From: Carettochelys insculpta
Taxonomy: Eukaryota > Chordata > Testudines > Carettochelyidae
Direction: 5' to 3'
Length of the DNA stretch: 64,000 nt
Assembly (NCBI RefSeq): GCF_033958435.1
Contig: NC_134160.1
Span: forward strand, 16,169,001 to 16,233,000
Below are positions 1-12,447 of this stretch, piece by piece (the stretch's first letter is position 1; every line of letters starts with the position of its first letter). The position numbers were made by a program, and so were the translations under genes. The notes below the pieces were generated by a model, which saw only the letters and a list, made by a program, of their open reading frames with translations, was not told the DNA's origin and did no database searches.

Positions 1-319
1 AGGTTGAACCTCTCTCGTCTGGCACCTCAGGACTGTGGGACCTGACCAGTGCCAGACAAGAGAATTTGCCAAACCATGGGAGGTCAATATTGTCTAGCAT
101 GTTACCGACACTTACATTTCTTACTGGGCTTTTAGAAGATGGGTAATTTACAGCTAAATAACAGCACAACACTGAGAGCCAGGATGGGTGGCTGTAAACA
201 AACTTTATGGGACTGGGGGAAGCTTGGCCATGCCCCTGATAAGTGTCCATCCAGCTACCAGAGATCCTGCCAGATTACAGGTGTTGCAGGGTCCCAGATT
301 AGAAAGGTTTAATCTGTAC
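1..319. mobile_element. Tigger/pogo-like MITE, left end cut by the window
   Basis: The first 26 bases (AGGTTGAACCTCTCTCGTCT onward) are matched in inverted orientation at about 295-319, where the strand reads ...CCCAGATTAGAAAGGTTTAA and so on. The imperfect terminal inverted repeats are about 25 bp long. No open frame lies between them, so it is a non-autonomous DNA element. The assignment to the Tigger/pogo group rests on the TIR resemblance only. The outermost left bases and the left target duplication lie outside the window. It sits in a ZCCHC17 intron. Confidence 0.5.
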
Positions 320-519
320 AATAGAAGCAATTGAGAAACCACCATTTTAGGTGGCACATTAGGACCGATATCTGATCCCAATTTAAGTGTTTGAAAGTAC
401 TGAATTTTATTTTTATAAATAAAATATATAAACTCAAAGATTTATTGCAATTAATTGTAAATTAATCAAAGGGTATAAATCCTTCTCAAACATATTAAAT
501 ATCTTTTTGCCCACTTATC

Positions 520-705
520 TCAGTGCTGCACAGAGATGGATGAGCATTATTATTCCCATTTTACAAAAGAGGAATGGAGACATAGAGAGGAAGACACTTT
601 TTTCCCCCCAAGGTCGTATAGCAAATTAGTGGCAGAGCCAGCAATAGAACACAGGCCTTAAATCCTAGGCCAGTGTCCTATCACGTGAGTCGTCTACCTG
701 AAACT
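520..705. repeat. MIR/CORE-SINE-like fragment
   Basis: The stretch reads like the conserved core and 3' part of an old amniote SINE: a CCCATTTTACA motif, then a gaggaatggagacatagag motif, then a stretch resembling 'aaggtc..a.agc.a.ta.gtggcagagcc', then ACACAGGCCTTAAATCC. Copies with the same layout occur near 11380, 52690 and 54630. It is degenerate, and the family is assigned from motif memory alone. Confidence 0.45.
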
Positions 706-779
706 CCTTTACATGGGACCTAAGTTCTCTCTTGTGCTCTCTGCTGAGATGAGCTATAAGGTAGCAACCTCAAATAAGA

Positions 780-1960
780 GACACCCATCACTGAATGGAG
801 ATTGAAATAGTAATGGTAGTCCATTGATCCGATGATGACAAATCTGTGCATATCATCTGTTGTTGGTCTCATGGTGTGCCCTCTGGTGACTGTATAAGCC
901 AATTCTAGACGTGCACATTTTGCCGCAGATGGTGCATGGGAAGTTTGCAATCCGTGGGTTGTGCATTGCTGATGCTCTGTGATGTCGTTCGCGTGCCTCT
1001 TATAGACACCAGCAGCGGTCTTCCTCAAAAGCAATGCAGGTATTTCTGACTGTTGCACGCCACGGTGTTCTGTCACTGGCGGCGTCCTCAAGGTCCCTAG
1101 GTTTGATACTGCTGTACTGCAGATGGGCTTTGATGGTATCCTTGTAGCATTTCCATGGACGACCTATGCGCCAGGTGCCCTGGGAGAGTTCACCATACAG
1201 AAGCTGGCGAGGGATTCTGTTGGCATCCATGCGGCTGACATGACAGGTCCAACGTAGTTGTGACTTCATAATCATCATTTTGATGCTTGTCATCTGGGCT
1301 CTCTCGAGGCCCTCAAGATTGGGCACTTTGTCTTGCCAGCGGATCTTCATGATGTTACGGAGGCAGCGCATGTGGAATGCTTCGAGCTGCTTGATGTGAT
1401 GCCTAAATAGTGTCCATGTTTTGCACCCATACAAAAGAGATGAGAGAACAACAGCTCTGTACACACGCAGTTTTGTTGACATCCAGATGTTGTGGTTTAG
1501 AACTTTGGCACGCAGACAGCCAAGTGCCTGGCTCACTTTGGATATTCGCGTGTTGATCTCACTATCCAGTGATCCATCACTGGATATGACACTATCCAGG
1601 TATTTAAAGTTCTCCACTACTTTAAGCCGAGTGCCATCAATGGAGATACTCGGGACATGAGCATTTGATCCAGGTGCAGGTTGATGGAGAACTTCTGTCT
1701 TTCTGAGGCTGATAGTTAGTCCGAAAGGTTGCGGGGCCTCAGCAGACTTGTTGACAATATGCTGAAGATCGTTTTCAGTGTGAGCCATAAGGGCACAGTC
1801 GTCGGCAAAGAGTGCCTCAGAAAGGAGTTTCTGCACTGTCTTAGTCTTTGCAGTCAGGCGACGGAGGTCAAAAAGTGAACCATCATGCCCGTATTTCAAG
1901 TATATACCTCGATTCAGATCTTTCAGTGCATGGTTAAGGACGCATGCAAAGAACAGGTTA
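780..1960 (-). mobile_element. 3' end of a non-LTR retrotransposon (RT C-terminus plus zinc-finger tail)
   Basis: An open frame at 1000-1899 encodes the end of a reverse transcriptase. It contains LFADDCALMAH (motif C with both Asp), then TISLRKTEVLHQPAP, then the C-terminal domain QLEAFHMRCLRNIMKIRWQ and RIPRQLLYGELS. In another frame, downstream on the - strand (about 860-945), it continues with CTICGKMCTSRIGLYSHQRA, a Cys/His finger typical of the C-terminus of this LINE group. The protein is therefore frameshifted and 5'-truncated. The clade is uncertain: it has an APE-type RTE-like or related backbone. The insertion at 46323-46904 belongs to a related subfamily. Confidence 0.75.
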
Positions 1961-2854
1961 AATAATTGAAATAGTATTGGACTTTTAATAGTATTGTTAC
2001 AGCATCTTCCATCTGTCCCTTTGTAGAGAATTCATTATGGACACTAGAGGCCCTGTTGCAGCTGTGCTTGCAAGTGGAAGATGTACTGGAAGAAAGTTCT
2101 AGACAGAAACTTCTTGTATAGCCCTACACTGGCTGTGGGAGGAGCTCTGTTGGGGTTTGGTCCCCGTACTGGCTTGGGCAGGGGCTGGCATGGTGAGGGG
2201 GTAGTGGAGGGGCTCTGAGGGCTAGGCCAGGCCTCACGCAGGTTGGGGAAGGAGCTCTGTTGGGGGCTGGGCTGGGCTGAGCTTGCTATGGAGGGAACAA
2301 GGTAGGACCTTTCCCTGACAGACAGATGAATGGACACAACAAAAATAATACAGATGATAATCACAAAAGTTGTTCAAATTGACGAGCAAAACACATGCAT
2401 GAAGTGATTACTCCCATCATTTATTTTGGTCACTTTCAAAGGACTCCATTGTGAAGATCAAGTTAATTTATTATTTGTATTATGATAGTCCCTAGGGACT
2501 CCAACTGAGATTATCACCTCCATTGAGCTAGACTTGTGCATGCACATGATGACGGTCCCTGCCTTGGAGAGCTCCATCTGAACAACCAGTCAGAGGTGAG
2601 GAGAGCAACAGAAGGGCAGAGGAGGAGAGAAGTGTCTTGCCTTAGCTCTTTCAGCAAATCCAGAGGAGCAGTACAACACTGACTTGGTATTAAACTGCCA
2701 TTATGTCACTTCTAAGGATATTTTACCATCAACAGGTTGAAGTAGTCACTTTAGAAATGGGCTCCAAGTAGAATCTTCATTGTGCTCCTCAAGAGAAATA
2801 GCTCTCAGAGGGGAATTCATTTTGTTCTTCTATATTTCAAATGTCGTTTTGCAG
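1961..2854. other. ZCCHC17 intronic DNA, no further gene seen
   Basis: No convincing coding exon is visible. The short frames at 2044-2364 (proline-rich, - strand) lack family resemblance and splice logic. The last 30 bases form the polypyrimidine tract and acceptor of the exon that starts at 2855. Confidence 0.5.
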
Positions 2855-2997
2855 GTCATTTTGCCAAAGAGTGTTTCATGCAGCCTGGGGGAACCAAATA
2901 CAGTCTGATACCAGAGGAGGAGGAGGAGAAGGCAGCAGAATATGAAGGTGATAAGAAGTCAAGCCACACCGAGAATTCTTCAAAGAAAAGAAAAAAG
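2855..2997 (+). CDS. ZCCHC17: ZCCHC17 penultimate coding exon (zinc-knuckle half and acidic linker)
   Basis: ZCCHC17 (pNO40/PS1D) is a nucleolar RNA-binding protein with an S1 domain, a CCHC zinc knuckle and a basic tail, linked to the 60S ribosomal subunit and RNA processing. This 143 bp exon follows a TTTTGCAG acceptor, enters in phase 1 and ends at a GTACAG donor in phase 0. It encodes GHFAKECFMQPGGTKYSLIP, then EEEEEK and a Ser/Lys-rich end (SSKKRKK). The His and last Cys of the knuckle are here. The first two Cys should lie on the preceding exon, which is outside the window. The next exon starts in the matching phase at 21462. The identification rests on near-identity to the vertebrate protein as I know it. 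Confidence 0.93.
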
Positions 2998-4441
2998 GTA
3001 CAGGTTGTTTCCTTTTGATATTAGACAACCAAAAAATGGACCAGGTTACAAATGTGTTCTTAGGGAGGGAGTTAATCTGCCTTGCAAAGTGGTGACAAGC
3101 AGGCAGCTCCTCCATTGGGGAAAGGAATAGATTGAAGTTTAGCACAGTTTCTGTGGTGAAATGGGCATTTTGTGCAAGTTTTTTGCCTAGTTGTCTTTAG
3201 ATTTGTTCATTTTTAAGAAGCCTGGCTTGGATATTTGAGGTTCTTGTTACCATACCATACCATAATCTCATAATGTCATCAGTGCTAAGTCATCCACTTA
3301 CCATTTCTTTTATTCCCTGCTCCAGGAAAACAAACGTTAGAAATGAGCTACCATCTAGTGAAGTAACCCTGACTCTGGTTTATCTCCAAGTTGTCACTGT
3401 ATAATGGTGGTGTGTGTTTGGTGGTTTTTTTGTTTAGTTCCCCCCCCCCCCCTTTGATCTACCACTTCTTTGAAGTCCATAATGGTTTCATTTTTGGTCC
3501 AAATGATCCCTCTTCTTGAAGGAGCTCTCATGGGATGGGAGAAATCTTTCTCCTCAAGTTTTTTCCACCCCATCTGTTGATTATATATTAGCAGAGCACT
3601 GGAAGCTAGCAATGGGTCCTTCATGTCATGTCTGCCCCTCCTTGTCACAGTTCAGGGCAACTCCACCTATGTTTCCCTCTTGGGGTCCATCATGGGCTCC
3701 ACCCCTCCTCCTCCCCTGAGGCCCCAGGCTCTTTAACTATCTCTCCTGGGCAGAGACCTGCATGTCTCTCCCATCTGACTGGAGTTTTTCCAACCTGCAA
3801 AGATCCCTACCTACACTGCAAGTTTCCCAGCAAGTCAGACTGACTAAGCAGCCTCCTTTGCTTTCTCTTCTGAGGCTTTACACAGAGTAATTGCCCCTAA
3901 TTATAAATTACCACAGAGTCCTTTCTAAACAAGAACATATATTCTTAAGGTTAAAGTGTTACCAAATATGCTCCTTAAAAATAAGAGGACCTATATGCGT
4001 GCTAATAAGCTTACCAGAAAATGCCTCAGTTCGAATAGGGTGCTGGCAGGTGATCAGCCCTTTTTACCCCAGAGAGGGGAGTTTCATGTTGTCACAAGTT
4101 CATAATAGCTTCAATTCAGAACACTCACACCCATGAATCTGAGAGTCTCCCCTTTATGCCACTCAAGACTTGAATCTTCAAATTCCAGAAATAGGTAACA
4201 GCAGGTTTTTCCACAGGGCATAACTTCAAAAGGTTGGTTCCAGACATGGGAATTTGAGTTTACTTTATCCCACATATTTCCTAGGAAACCCTTTCAGGTT
4301 TGTTTGCTCCAAAGGTATTTACGTGTCTGTTTAAAATACTGTAGTCCTTTGATGCTCGTATGACTTTCTAGGTTTAAACTGGTCACATCTGCCCCCTACA
4401 GAAGTTGTATACAGTCTCTTTAATAAAAATTGAATTTTGTT

Positions 4442-7400
4442 CATAGAAACATAGAATCATAGGGCTGGAAGGGACGTCAGGAGGTCATCTAGTCCAGCCC
4501 CCTGTCCAAAGCAGGATGAACCCCAACTAAATCATCCCAGCTAGGGGCCTTGTCAAGCTGGGACTTAAAAACCTCTAGGGATGGAGGTTCCATCACCTCT
4601 CTGGTAGTGCATTCCAGTGTTTCACCACCCTCCTGGTGAAATAGTTTTTCCTAATATCCAACCTACACCTCTCCTTCTGTAACTTCAGACCATTGTTCTT
4701 TGTCCTGCCGTCTGTCACCACTGAGAAGAGTCTCTCTCCATCCTCTTTAGAGCACTCCTTCAAGAAGCTGAAGGCTGCTATCAAATCGCCTCTCAGTCTT
4801 CTTCAAACTAAATAAGTCCAAATCTCTCAGCCTCTCCTCAGAGGTCATGTGCTCCAGCCCCTTAATCACTTTCATTGCCTTCTGCTGAACCCTCTCCAAT
4901 GCATCCACATCCTTTCTATACTGGGGGGTACAGCACTGGACACAATACGCCTGATGTGGCTTCACCAGTGCAGAGTAGAGGGGAATAATTACTTCTCTAG
5001 ATGTTCTGGAAATAATTCTCCTAATGCACTCAAATATGCCATTAGCCTTCTTGGCTACAAGGGTACACTGTTGATTCATATCCAGCCTCTCAACCACTGT
5101 AATCCCCAGGTCCTTTTCTGCTGCACTGCTACTTAGTCCCCGGCCTGTAACTGAGCTTGAGATTCTACTGTCCGAAGTGCAGGACTCTGCACTTCTCCTT
5201 GTTGAACCTCATCAGATTTCTTTTGGCCCAATCCTCCAATTTGTGTAGGTCACTCTTGACCTATCCCTACCCTCCAATGTATATACCTGACCCCCTTGCT
5301 TAGTGTCATCTGCACATTTGCTGAGGGTGCAATCCATCACCTCATCCAGGTTATTAATAGAGATGTTGAACAATACTGGCCCTAGAACTGATCCTTAGGG
5401 TGCGCCACTTGAAACCAACAGCCAGCCAGACAGAACCATTGACCACTACCTGTTGGGCCTGTCCATCAAGCCAGATTTCTATCCATCTTGCAGTGTATGT
5501 ATCCAATCCATACTTGCTTAACTTATGGGCAAGAATGTTGTGGGAGACTGTATCAAAAGCTTTGCTAAAGTCAATGTATATAACATCCATTGACTTACTC
5601 ATGTCCACAGAACCAGTTACCTCATCATAGAAGCTAATCAGATTGGTCAGGCAGGACTTGCCCTTGGTGAATCAATGTTGACTACTGTTGAACACTTTCC
5701 CCTCTTCCAAGTGCTCCAAAATGGATTCCTTGAGGATCCTCTTCATGATTTTTCCATGGATTGAGGTAAGGCTGACTGTTCTGTAGTTCCCTGGATTGTC
5801 CTCCTTTCCTTTTTTAAACATGGGCACTACATTTGCCTTTTTCCAATCATCCGAGACATCTCCCAATCTCCACAAATTTTCAAAGATAATAGCCAAAGCT
5901 CTGCAATGACATCTGCCAGTACACTTGGATGCATTAAATCTGGACCCATGGATTTGCCTGCATCTAGCTTTTCTAAATAGCTCTTGACCTGTTCTTTCCC
6001 GACAAAGGGCTGCCCACCCCCTTCCCATACTGCATTGCATAGTGCCATAGTCGGGGAGCTGACCTTGTCCATGAAGATTGAGGCAAAAAAAGCATTGAGT
6101 ACTTCAGCCTTTCCCACATCATCTGTCACCAGCTTATCTCCCTCATCCAGTAACGGCCCCACACCCTCCCTGAGCACCCTCCTATTGTTAACATAGCTGT
6201 AGAAGCCCTTCTTGTTACCCTTCACATCCCTTGCCAGCTGCAGTTCCAATTATGCTTTTGCTTTCCTGATTACCCCCTGGAATTCTCCAGCCATATATTT
6301 ATACTTAGTCACCTGTCCAAGTTTCCTCCTCTTATGTGCATCCTTTTTGAGTTTAAGCTTGCCAAAGATTTCTCTTCTAAGCCAAGCTCATTGCCTACCA
6401 GATGTGCTTTTCTTACTGCGCATCAGGATGGTTTGTTCCTGTGCTTTCCATAGGACCTTTTTAAAATACTGCCAGTTCTCCTGAACTCTTTTCCCCTTCA
6501 TATTAGCTTCCCAGGGGATCCTGCTCAATTCTCTGAGGGAGTCGAAGTCTGCTGTTCTAAAATCAAGGGTCTGTGTTTTAGTGCTCACCTTCCTTGCTTT
6601 TGTCAGAATCCTGAAATTCACCATTTCATGATTGCTGCAGCCCAGGTTGCCACCCACTTCTGTTTCTTCTATTATTTCTTCCCTGTTTGTGAGTAGCAGG
6701 TCAAGTTGCGCACAGCCCCTGGTCGGTTTCCTCTGCACGTGTACCGGGAAGTTATCCTCAGCATTCTTCAAAAACTTCTTGGACTGTCTGTGTGCTTCTG
6801 TATTGGTCTCCCAACAAATGTCTGGGTGATTAAAGTCTCCCATCAGAACTAGCACCTGTGATATGGAAGCTTCTCTTAGTTATCTGAAGAAATCCTTGTC
6901 TACCTCATACAACTGGTCTGATGGCCTATAGCAGACACCAACAACAAGATCACCTTTGTTGCTTCCACCTCTGTGCTTAACCCAGAGACACTCAGCTGGC
7001 TTTTCTGCCTCCATATACTAGAGTTCTGAGCAATCATATTGATTTCTCACATAAATCACAACTCCTCCTCCTCCTCCTTTTCGCCCCTGTTTGTCCTTCC
7101 TGAACAGTTTATACCCTTCCATGATAGTGCTCCAGTCATGTAAGTCATCCCACGAAATCTCGGTTATTCCAATCACCTCATACTACTTTGACTGTGCCAG
7201 TGCCTCTAACTCTTCCTGTTTCCCAGGCTTTTTGAATTTGTGTACAAACACCTTGGATAATAAATTGATTGGCCTACTTTCTCTTTTCGAACAAGTGCTC
7301 TTCCTTTGTTGTACCTTCTTCCTTCCCCACTTACCTCAGGGCTTGTGTCACCATCCCCAGATGAAGCTGGTTTAAAGCCCTCCTCAGTAGGTTTGCAAGC

Positions 7401-7537
7401 CTGCCTGCAAACATGCGCTTTCCTCTCTTTGTTAGGTGGATCCCCCCACTTCCTAGCAATCCTTGTTCTCAAAACAGCATCCTGTGATTGAAGAAACCAA
7501 ATCTCTCTCTCCGACACCATCTGTGCAACCATGCATT
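4442..7537 (-). mobile_element. CR1 LINE, 3' part (ORF2 remnants and 3' tail)
   Basis: In - orientation the element ends at 4442 with the octamer-type tail of CR1 (ATTCTATG-like repeats). Fragments of ORF2 follow upstream: apurinic endonuclease (MLVLMGDFNHPDICWE near 6855), the thumb-side YSALVKPHQAYCVQCC region near 5000, and RT motif A (VIYIDFSKAFDTVSHN near 5580). The expected FADD box near 5310 is frameshifted, and several stops break the frame, so it is a dead copy. At 7206-7537 the end of ORF1 is recognisable (a WLHRWCRRERFGFFNH-like stretch). ORF1 resumes at 8775 after a DNA-transposon insertion. Confidence 0.9.
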
Positions 7538-7539
7538 TA

Positions 7540-8772
7540 CACCCATCCCTCATTTAATGTACTTGCTAAATCGAGGAACATATATACCTACCTTTATTTA
7601 CTATATGAGTGAACTTCCCCCGCTTATATGAGCAGGGTTGCGGGGCGGGGACACCTGTAGCTGGCTCAGCTCCAGCCATGGGGTCCCTGGCTGGGGGTGG
7701 GGAGACCCGCAGCTGGAGCCTTCTCCCTCCCTTCCCTCAGATAGGCAGCTGTCTGACAGCCCTTCAGCTGGGGGAAGCGAGGGAAAAGGCTCTTAGCCTG
7801 GTTCCCTACCTTGCAATGGCAGGAATGTGAAACCGACCAGCCATGAGCTGATCAGTTTCCCAGCCCGCAAGCCATGGGAAGACTGGAACCAGCCTGCCCC
7901 TGGTTCCGAACTCCTGCCACTCTGGGAGACAAAAAGCTAACTAGCCCTAGTGGTTCCTGGCTCCACTACCCTTGCAGGAAATTTTGAGTTATGCTGGGGT
8001 TGCAGGAACATCCCCTGGGTAATTCCAGGGTTTACTGTATTAGACCACCCTGCAGACCTCACCCTCGGCTAGGTTTAACTGCCCCCCACAGTCCCAAACT
8101 GCCTCCAGTCTTAAACCAACCCAGCAGCCCCAAACCTCCTCCAGCCTTAGACCCCCCTCCAGCAGCCCCAAGCTGCCCAGAGCATTAGAATCTCCTTGCA
8201 GCCCCAAACTTCCACCAGTCTTAGACTCCCCCCAACCCCGCATCCTTCAACAGCCTGAGCCTTAGACACTCCTCCTCCTCCTGCAGCCTCTTCACCAGGA
8301 CTGCTAGGCTGGGTGGCTCCCCCAGCCCTCCTGTTCCCAGCAATTAACTCAGGTGTTAAGGTTTCAGCACCTAGGCATAAGGTAATTGCTATCTCTAGCG
8401 AAAGAAAGAGCTGCTGAAGACGGCAGCTATCCCTATTGATAGGTATCTGCCTGCAATTGGCTTCTTTAACAGCTACATGCAGCTGGAAACTGCCCAGTTG
8501 GTGACCTTTAACAAATCTAATGGGACCCTATTTGGGTCCTGACCTGTAGGTTGGAAATCCCTGCTCTTCATACACACGCACACTACATTCTATTTCTGGT
8601 GCCAAACTATTCAAATACATTAGAAAAGTACCTAAACTCAACTGGCTTATGTCAAGTTACACGCACTTGGAACAAAATGGAGACTTTTACACGTATTTTA
8701 ATGGGAATTTAGTGTCTCGCTTATGAGCAGAAATTTGGGAACCAATTGTGCTCATATAATGAGGAATGAGTG
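7540..8772. mobile_element. Non-autonomous TA-flanked DNA transposon (Tc1/mariner-like) inside CR1 ORF1
   Basis: The ends are CACCCATCCCTCATTTAATG (7540-7559) and, on the other strand, CACTCATTCCTCATTATATG (8772-8753), 16 of 20 matching. They are flanked by TA at 7538-7539 and TA at 8773-8774. Removing the element and one TA rejoins the CR1 ORF1 frame across the site (…QIIEV/NAWLHRWC…), which fixes the boundaries to the base. The 1,233 bp interior is GC-rich at about 7620-8340 and has no transposase frame. The TA duplication points to Tc1/mariner or pogo; the family is not known to me. Confidence 0.85.
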
Positions 8773-8774
8773 TA

Positions 8775-9095
8775 CTTCTATGATTTGACGATATCTACCT
8801 GGACCCCTTCCTTCAACAGGGAGGGTGGGTGAGAGCACCTTGATCGTCTTTCCCAGAGTTACATAATCTGCAGCGATCTGTTCAAGGTTGTTCTTTGTTG
8901 TGTCATTGCTTCCTACATGGAGCAGTAGAAAGGAGTAATCCACAGATTTGATGACTTTTGGAAGTCTCGCTGTCACATCCTGGATTCTAGCTCCTGGTAA
9001 GCAGCAAACTTCCTGAGATTCCAGGTCTGGATGGCAGATGGATGACTCTGTCCCTTTTAGGAGGGAGTCCTGGCCACCACCACCTGTCATCGTCG
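8775..9095 (-). mobile_element. CR1 LINE, ORF1 fragment (5' part of the same copy)
   Basis: The - strand frame reads KGTESSICHPDLESQEVCCL, then PGARIQDVTARLP, then LLHVGSNDT. This is the SGNH-esterase-like region of CR1 ORF1. It continues directly into the ORF1 end at 7537 once the 7540-8772 transposon is removed. The copy is 5'-truncated near 9095. Confidence 0.85.
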
Positions 9096-10214
9096 TCGTC
9101 TTGTTTTTATGGTATAATGGATCCCAAAGCTACCTAAACTTAATTGAGTAAGATCTCCCAAAGATATTGCAGGAAATTGCCATATCTGTCACGTTTTCTT
9201 ACTTTGTTTAAAAAAAAAAATTACAAGTTCTTAAATCTTTTTCAGGGTGGATTGATTTAAGTCAAAGCAATTTAAATAATTGACTTATATCACCAAAAAA
9301 GCTAAGACTGATTGTGCTTAGAGTGCACTTGATTTTGGAGTAAACGCCCTTGAACTCTCTGGCAAGTCTTTTTTGTGTGGCAACATCAGCGTCCCAGCAT
9401 CCATGGGTGCTCTGAGGCTGGAGCAGTCACGGGGGGAAAAGCCTGGGTCTTCGCTCTCAGCAACTCGTGTGCTGCCCTCTCTGAGCTTCCGGAGTGCTGT
9501 AATAGCCAGGGAGCCCTGTGGCAGCTGCCTCAACCATCCTATGGACAGGACAGATGCCATACTGAGGTTAGCCCATCAGGCCCACGTCAGCCTCAGTAAT
9601 TACCTGATGGGGCATGGGGCCTGGTGGGTGATGGCTGCTCTGCTCTGTTCTGCCTCCGTCTCCCAGCCAGGTTGTTCCACTTAACTATAGTCGCAGGAAA
9701 TGGAGTGGAGTGTCCTGGCCTCAGTCTGTTCTGCTCCTCCAAGTGATGCAGGGCTTGGGGGAGTGGAGAGAGGGAGGCTGGGGCACTCCACTTCCTGTTA
9801 CCACAGTGAAACTGAATGAGGTGGTTGGGAGATGGGCAGTGGGGTTGAACAGACTGTTGCATCACTCTGCTTCCTAGAGCTGCTGCTGCCAGGCTGAGTT
9901 TGGGAGACCCAAGCCCTGCTGCCAGCCCATGGCAGACCCCTCCTCCTCATGTAATCTCCTGGGCCAGATTTCAGGGGAGGGGTCTGGAGAAGGATTGCAG
10001 TGGGGGTGGGAAGGGGGCAAAGCAGGGGCTGGAACGAGGTGAGACAGGGTGGGCCTTGGGGCAGAGGGGTTTGCCCCACACCTCCCTAGGGACGACCCTG
10101 GGAACTGGATAGAGCCTGAGGCTGCTGAACCCAGGGGGGTTCCCATACCTGTGCTATTTCACACACTGCACAGACTACCTTTTGAACTTGTTGCCATGGT
10201 TTATTCTGAAAATC

Positions 10215-10480
10215 AAAAGTATAACTGAGTTTTAAAAGAATTAGATAAGTTCATGGAGGCTGTTAGCCAAGCTGGTCAGGGATAGAGCCCCATGCTCTGC
10301 ATGTCCCTAAACCTCCAACTGGCAGAAGTTAGGACTGGATGACAAGGTAGATCCCATGAAATGGCTCTATTCTCTTCATTCTCTGTGGTGTCTGGCATTG
10401 GCCGTCGTCAGAGACAGGCTACTGCACTAGATGGAGCACTGGCCTGACCCAGTCTGGCTGTTTTTGTGCCTGAGGTATTT
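10215..10480 (+). mobile_element. Older CR1-type LINE 3' end
   Basis: The end carries the recognisable CR1-family 3' block GACAGGCTACTGCACTAGAT followed by GGCCTGACCCAGTCTGGCTG. Upstream, the stretch from about 10215 (AATTAGATAAGTTCATGGAG) is the end of ORF2 and the 3' UTR. It is more diverged than the CR1 ends at 19793 and 37540. No open frame remains. Confidence 0.7.
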
Positions 10481-11379
10481 TAAGTTCTCCTCTGCTTTCC
10501 GCTATCCATCTCCTAGTCTTCTACACCCCCCGCCCCGGGTCAGGTTCTTACATGAAATTCCAAGAAGGCTGGTTCCAGTTTGGTGAAGTTGTGGGGACGT
10601 CCAAATTAGGCATAAAACATTAACAATCATGGAATCTCAGGCTGGCTTTGCCACCTTTCTTCTTTCCAGCGTGTCCAAAATATTTAAATCCTGTCAAGTG
10701 TCAAATTATCTACTAGGCCCCTATGGTGGATTATTAAAAATAGAGGCAGTTGTTTTTCTTGCTGAACAAAGCTGACATCACAACTCTGCACAAAAAAAGG
10801 CAGAAGTCCCTTGTTTTGGAGCACGCTGCCCTCTAGCTGGATATTTCTCTGTACTGTGTGAATACTTGTGTAGTACTTGAAACCATTTACAAACCCAGGT
10901 CACTCTCCCATTATCTGCTTTCTTAGATTTACATAAAACCACATTTTTCTGGAATTAATAATCTGAGAAGAGACTGTAGGATCTTCTCTTCTACTGGAAG
11001 AAATAGCCCTCATGTGGTGAGGCAGCATTGTCTCTCCAGCTAGGAGATGCTGCAGAGTTTGACTCCCTAGAAGCCTCATTAGGACTCTGTGGATTTTTGC
11101 ATGTTCACCCTGCCCCTTGCTCTGCCTCTCACCTGTTTTTAGCTTTTCTTTTCTGACACATAATAAACGGTTAACATTTTATCCCCCTGCCCACCTGTTG
11201 AGGAATACACTTGTGCTTTATCTAAATAATAACACACTTTGTTCTAACCTCAACTTTTAGTGGCATGTTGTTGCACGGGCTCTGTCCATTCTGGTCCCTT
11301 TCAGCTTGTTGATTTTATTTTTTGGCGAGGGGGGTGGAATCTAAGGTGAGCATTGTCACACTGCTGCTGCAATAATATA

Positions 11380-11520
11380 GGTGGTTAAACTGAGGTGCAG
11401 AGAGGTGAAATGATTGCACATGATCACAGACCATGTTTGGTGTGAGAGTAGGATTAAAACTCTGAAGGTCTTGCATCCCAGTCCCCTGCTGTCACCACTA
11501 TCATCCAGAGCAGGTCCATA
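11380..11520. repeat. MIR/CORE-SINE-like fragment
   Basis: The motif series AAACTGAGGTGCAGAGAGGT, GAAATGATTGCACATGATCA and GTAGGATTAAAACTCTGAAG follows the MIR core and 3' layout. It is a diverged intronic copy. Confidence 0.4.
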
Positions 11521-12252
11521 AAGGGTAGAGTTATTCTGGATTTTCACAGGTGTCAGTCATCGAAATCTGGGGTACCACCTTGTGTGTTTTTTAAATGTGT
11601 GCTGTATTTCCTTATGCTGAGTCAATCTTTTTAACTTTGCCCAGAAATTAAGCTGTGGAGATGTTACTCCTCATAGGGCTGCTGGATTGAAAGGAATCGT
11701 GCTGTTTGTAGTCCCGTGATTTGTGTAATTATACCAGTAAGCTTGGCTATTCATTTCTTTTTCCTCACCAAGTGACTGAACAGCATTAACAGCTGTGACA
11801 AGGCAGCAGTGATTTACAGTAAGGCTGTTCCAGCAAAACTCCCATAACTCTCCTGATGGGCTCGAGGTTACTGGAGAACATCTTCCCAAAGATGATAAGC
11901 TGCACTGTCAGCTTTGGTGACGCTTGGTGTCTCCTGTTACACTGCTTTCAAGAGAGGAATGCAAATCATTCTCTATATGACAGAACCAATGAGAAGGTTA
12001 TGGTTAGGGCTCCTATTACTTTGTCATCTCATCTCCTTCCGTTCTCTAAAGCATGTTCACGGCCAAATCTTGAGCCCTTGTTAGCAATCCTTCAGCCAGT
12101 TACGCTTTAAAAAAAAATAATAAAATGAATATTTGTTAGGTGCACTGAGATCCCTTGTTCATCTGTTGTGGTGACAAGCAAGCACAAATATCTCAGGATT
12201 TTGCTGGTCTTGGACAGATAGAATCACATTCTTGAGGAAAAACTGATCATCT

Positions 12253-12447
12253 CTGTCAAAACAAAAAGCAGTCAAGTAGCAATTTAAAGACTAGCAAAAT
12301 GGTTTATTAGGTGAGCTTTCATGGGACAGACCCAGTCGGTCTGTCCCACAAAAGCTCACCTAATAAACCATTTTGCTAGTCTTTAAAGTGCTACTTGACT
12401 GCTTTTTGTTTTGACAGTGTATAGACTAGCATGGCTTCCTCTGTGTT
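12253..12447. mobile_element. Inverted dimer of Penelope-like terminal repeats with 11 bp target duplication
   Basis: A left arm of about 80 bp and a longer right arm are inverted copies of the same terminus (right arm: AAAGCTCACCTAATAAACCA ... CTACTTGACTGCTTTTTGTT). They meet head to head near 12334. The right arm extends further, into TATAGACTAGCATGGCTTCC. The whole unit is flanked by ACTGATCATCT at 12242-12252 and 12448-12458. Both arms resemble the terminal repeat of the Penelope-like element at 13955-16990. The duplication shows that the dimer entered as one unit. Confidence 0.8.
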
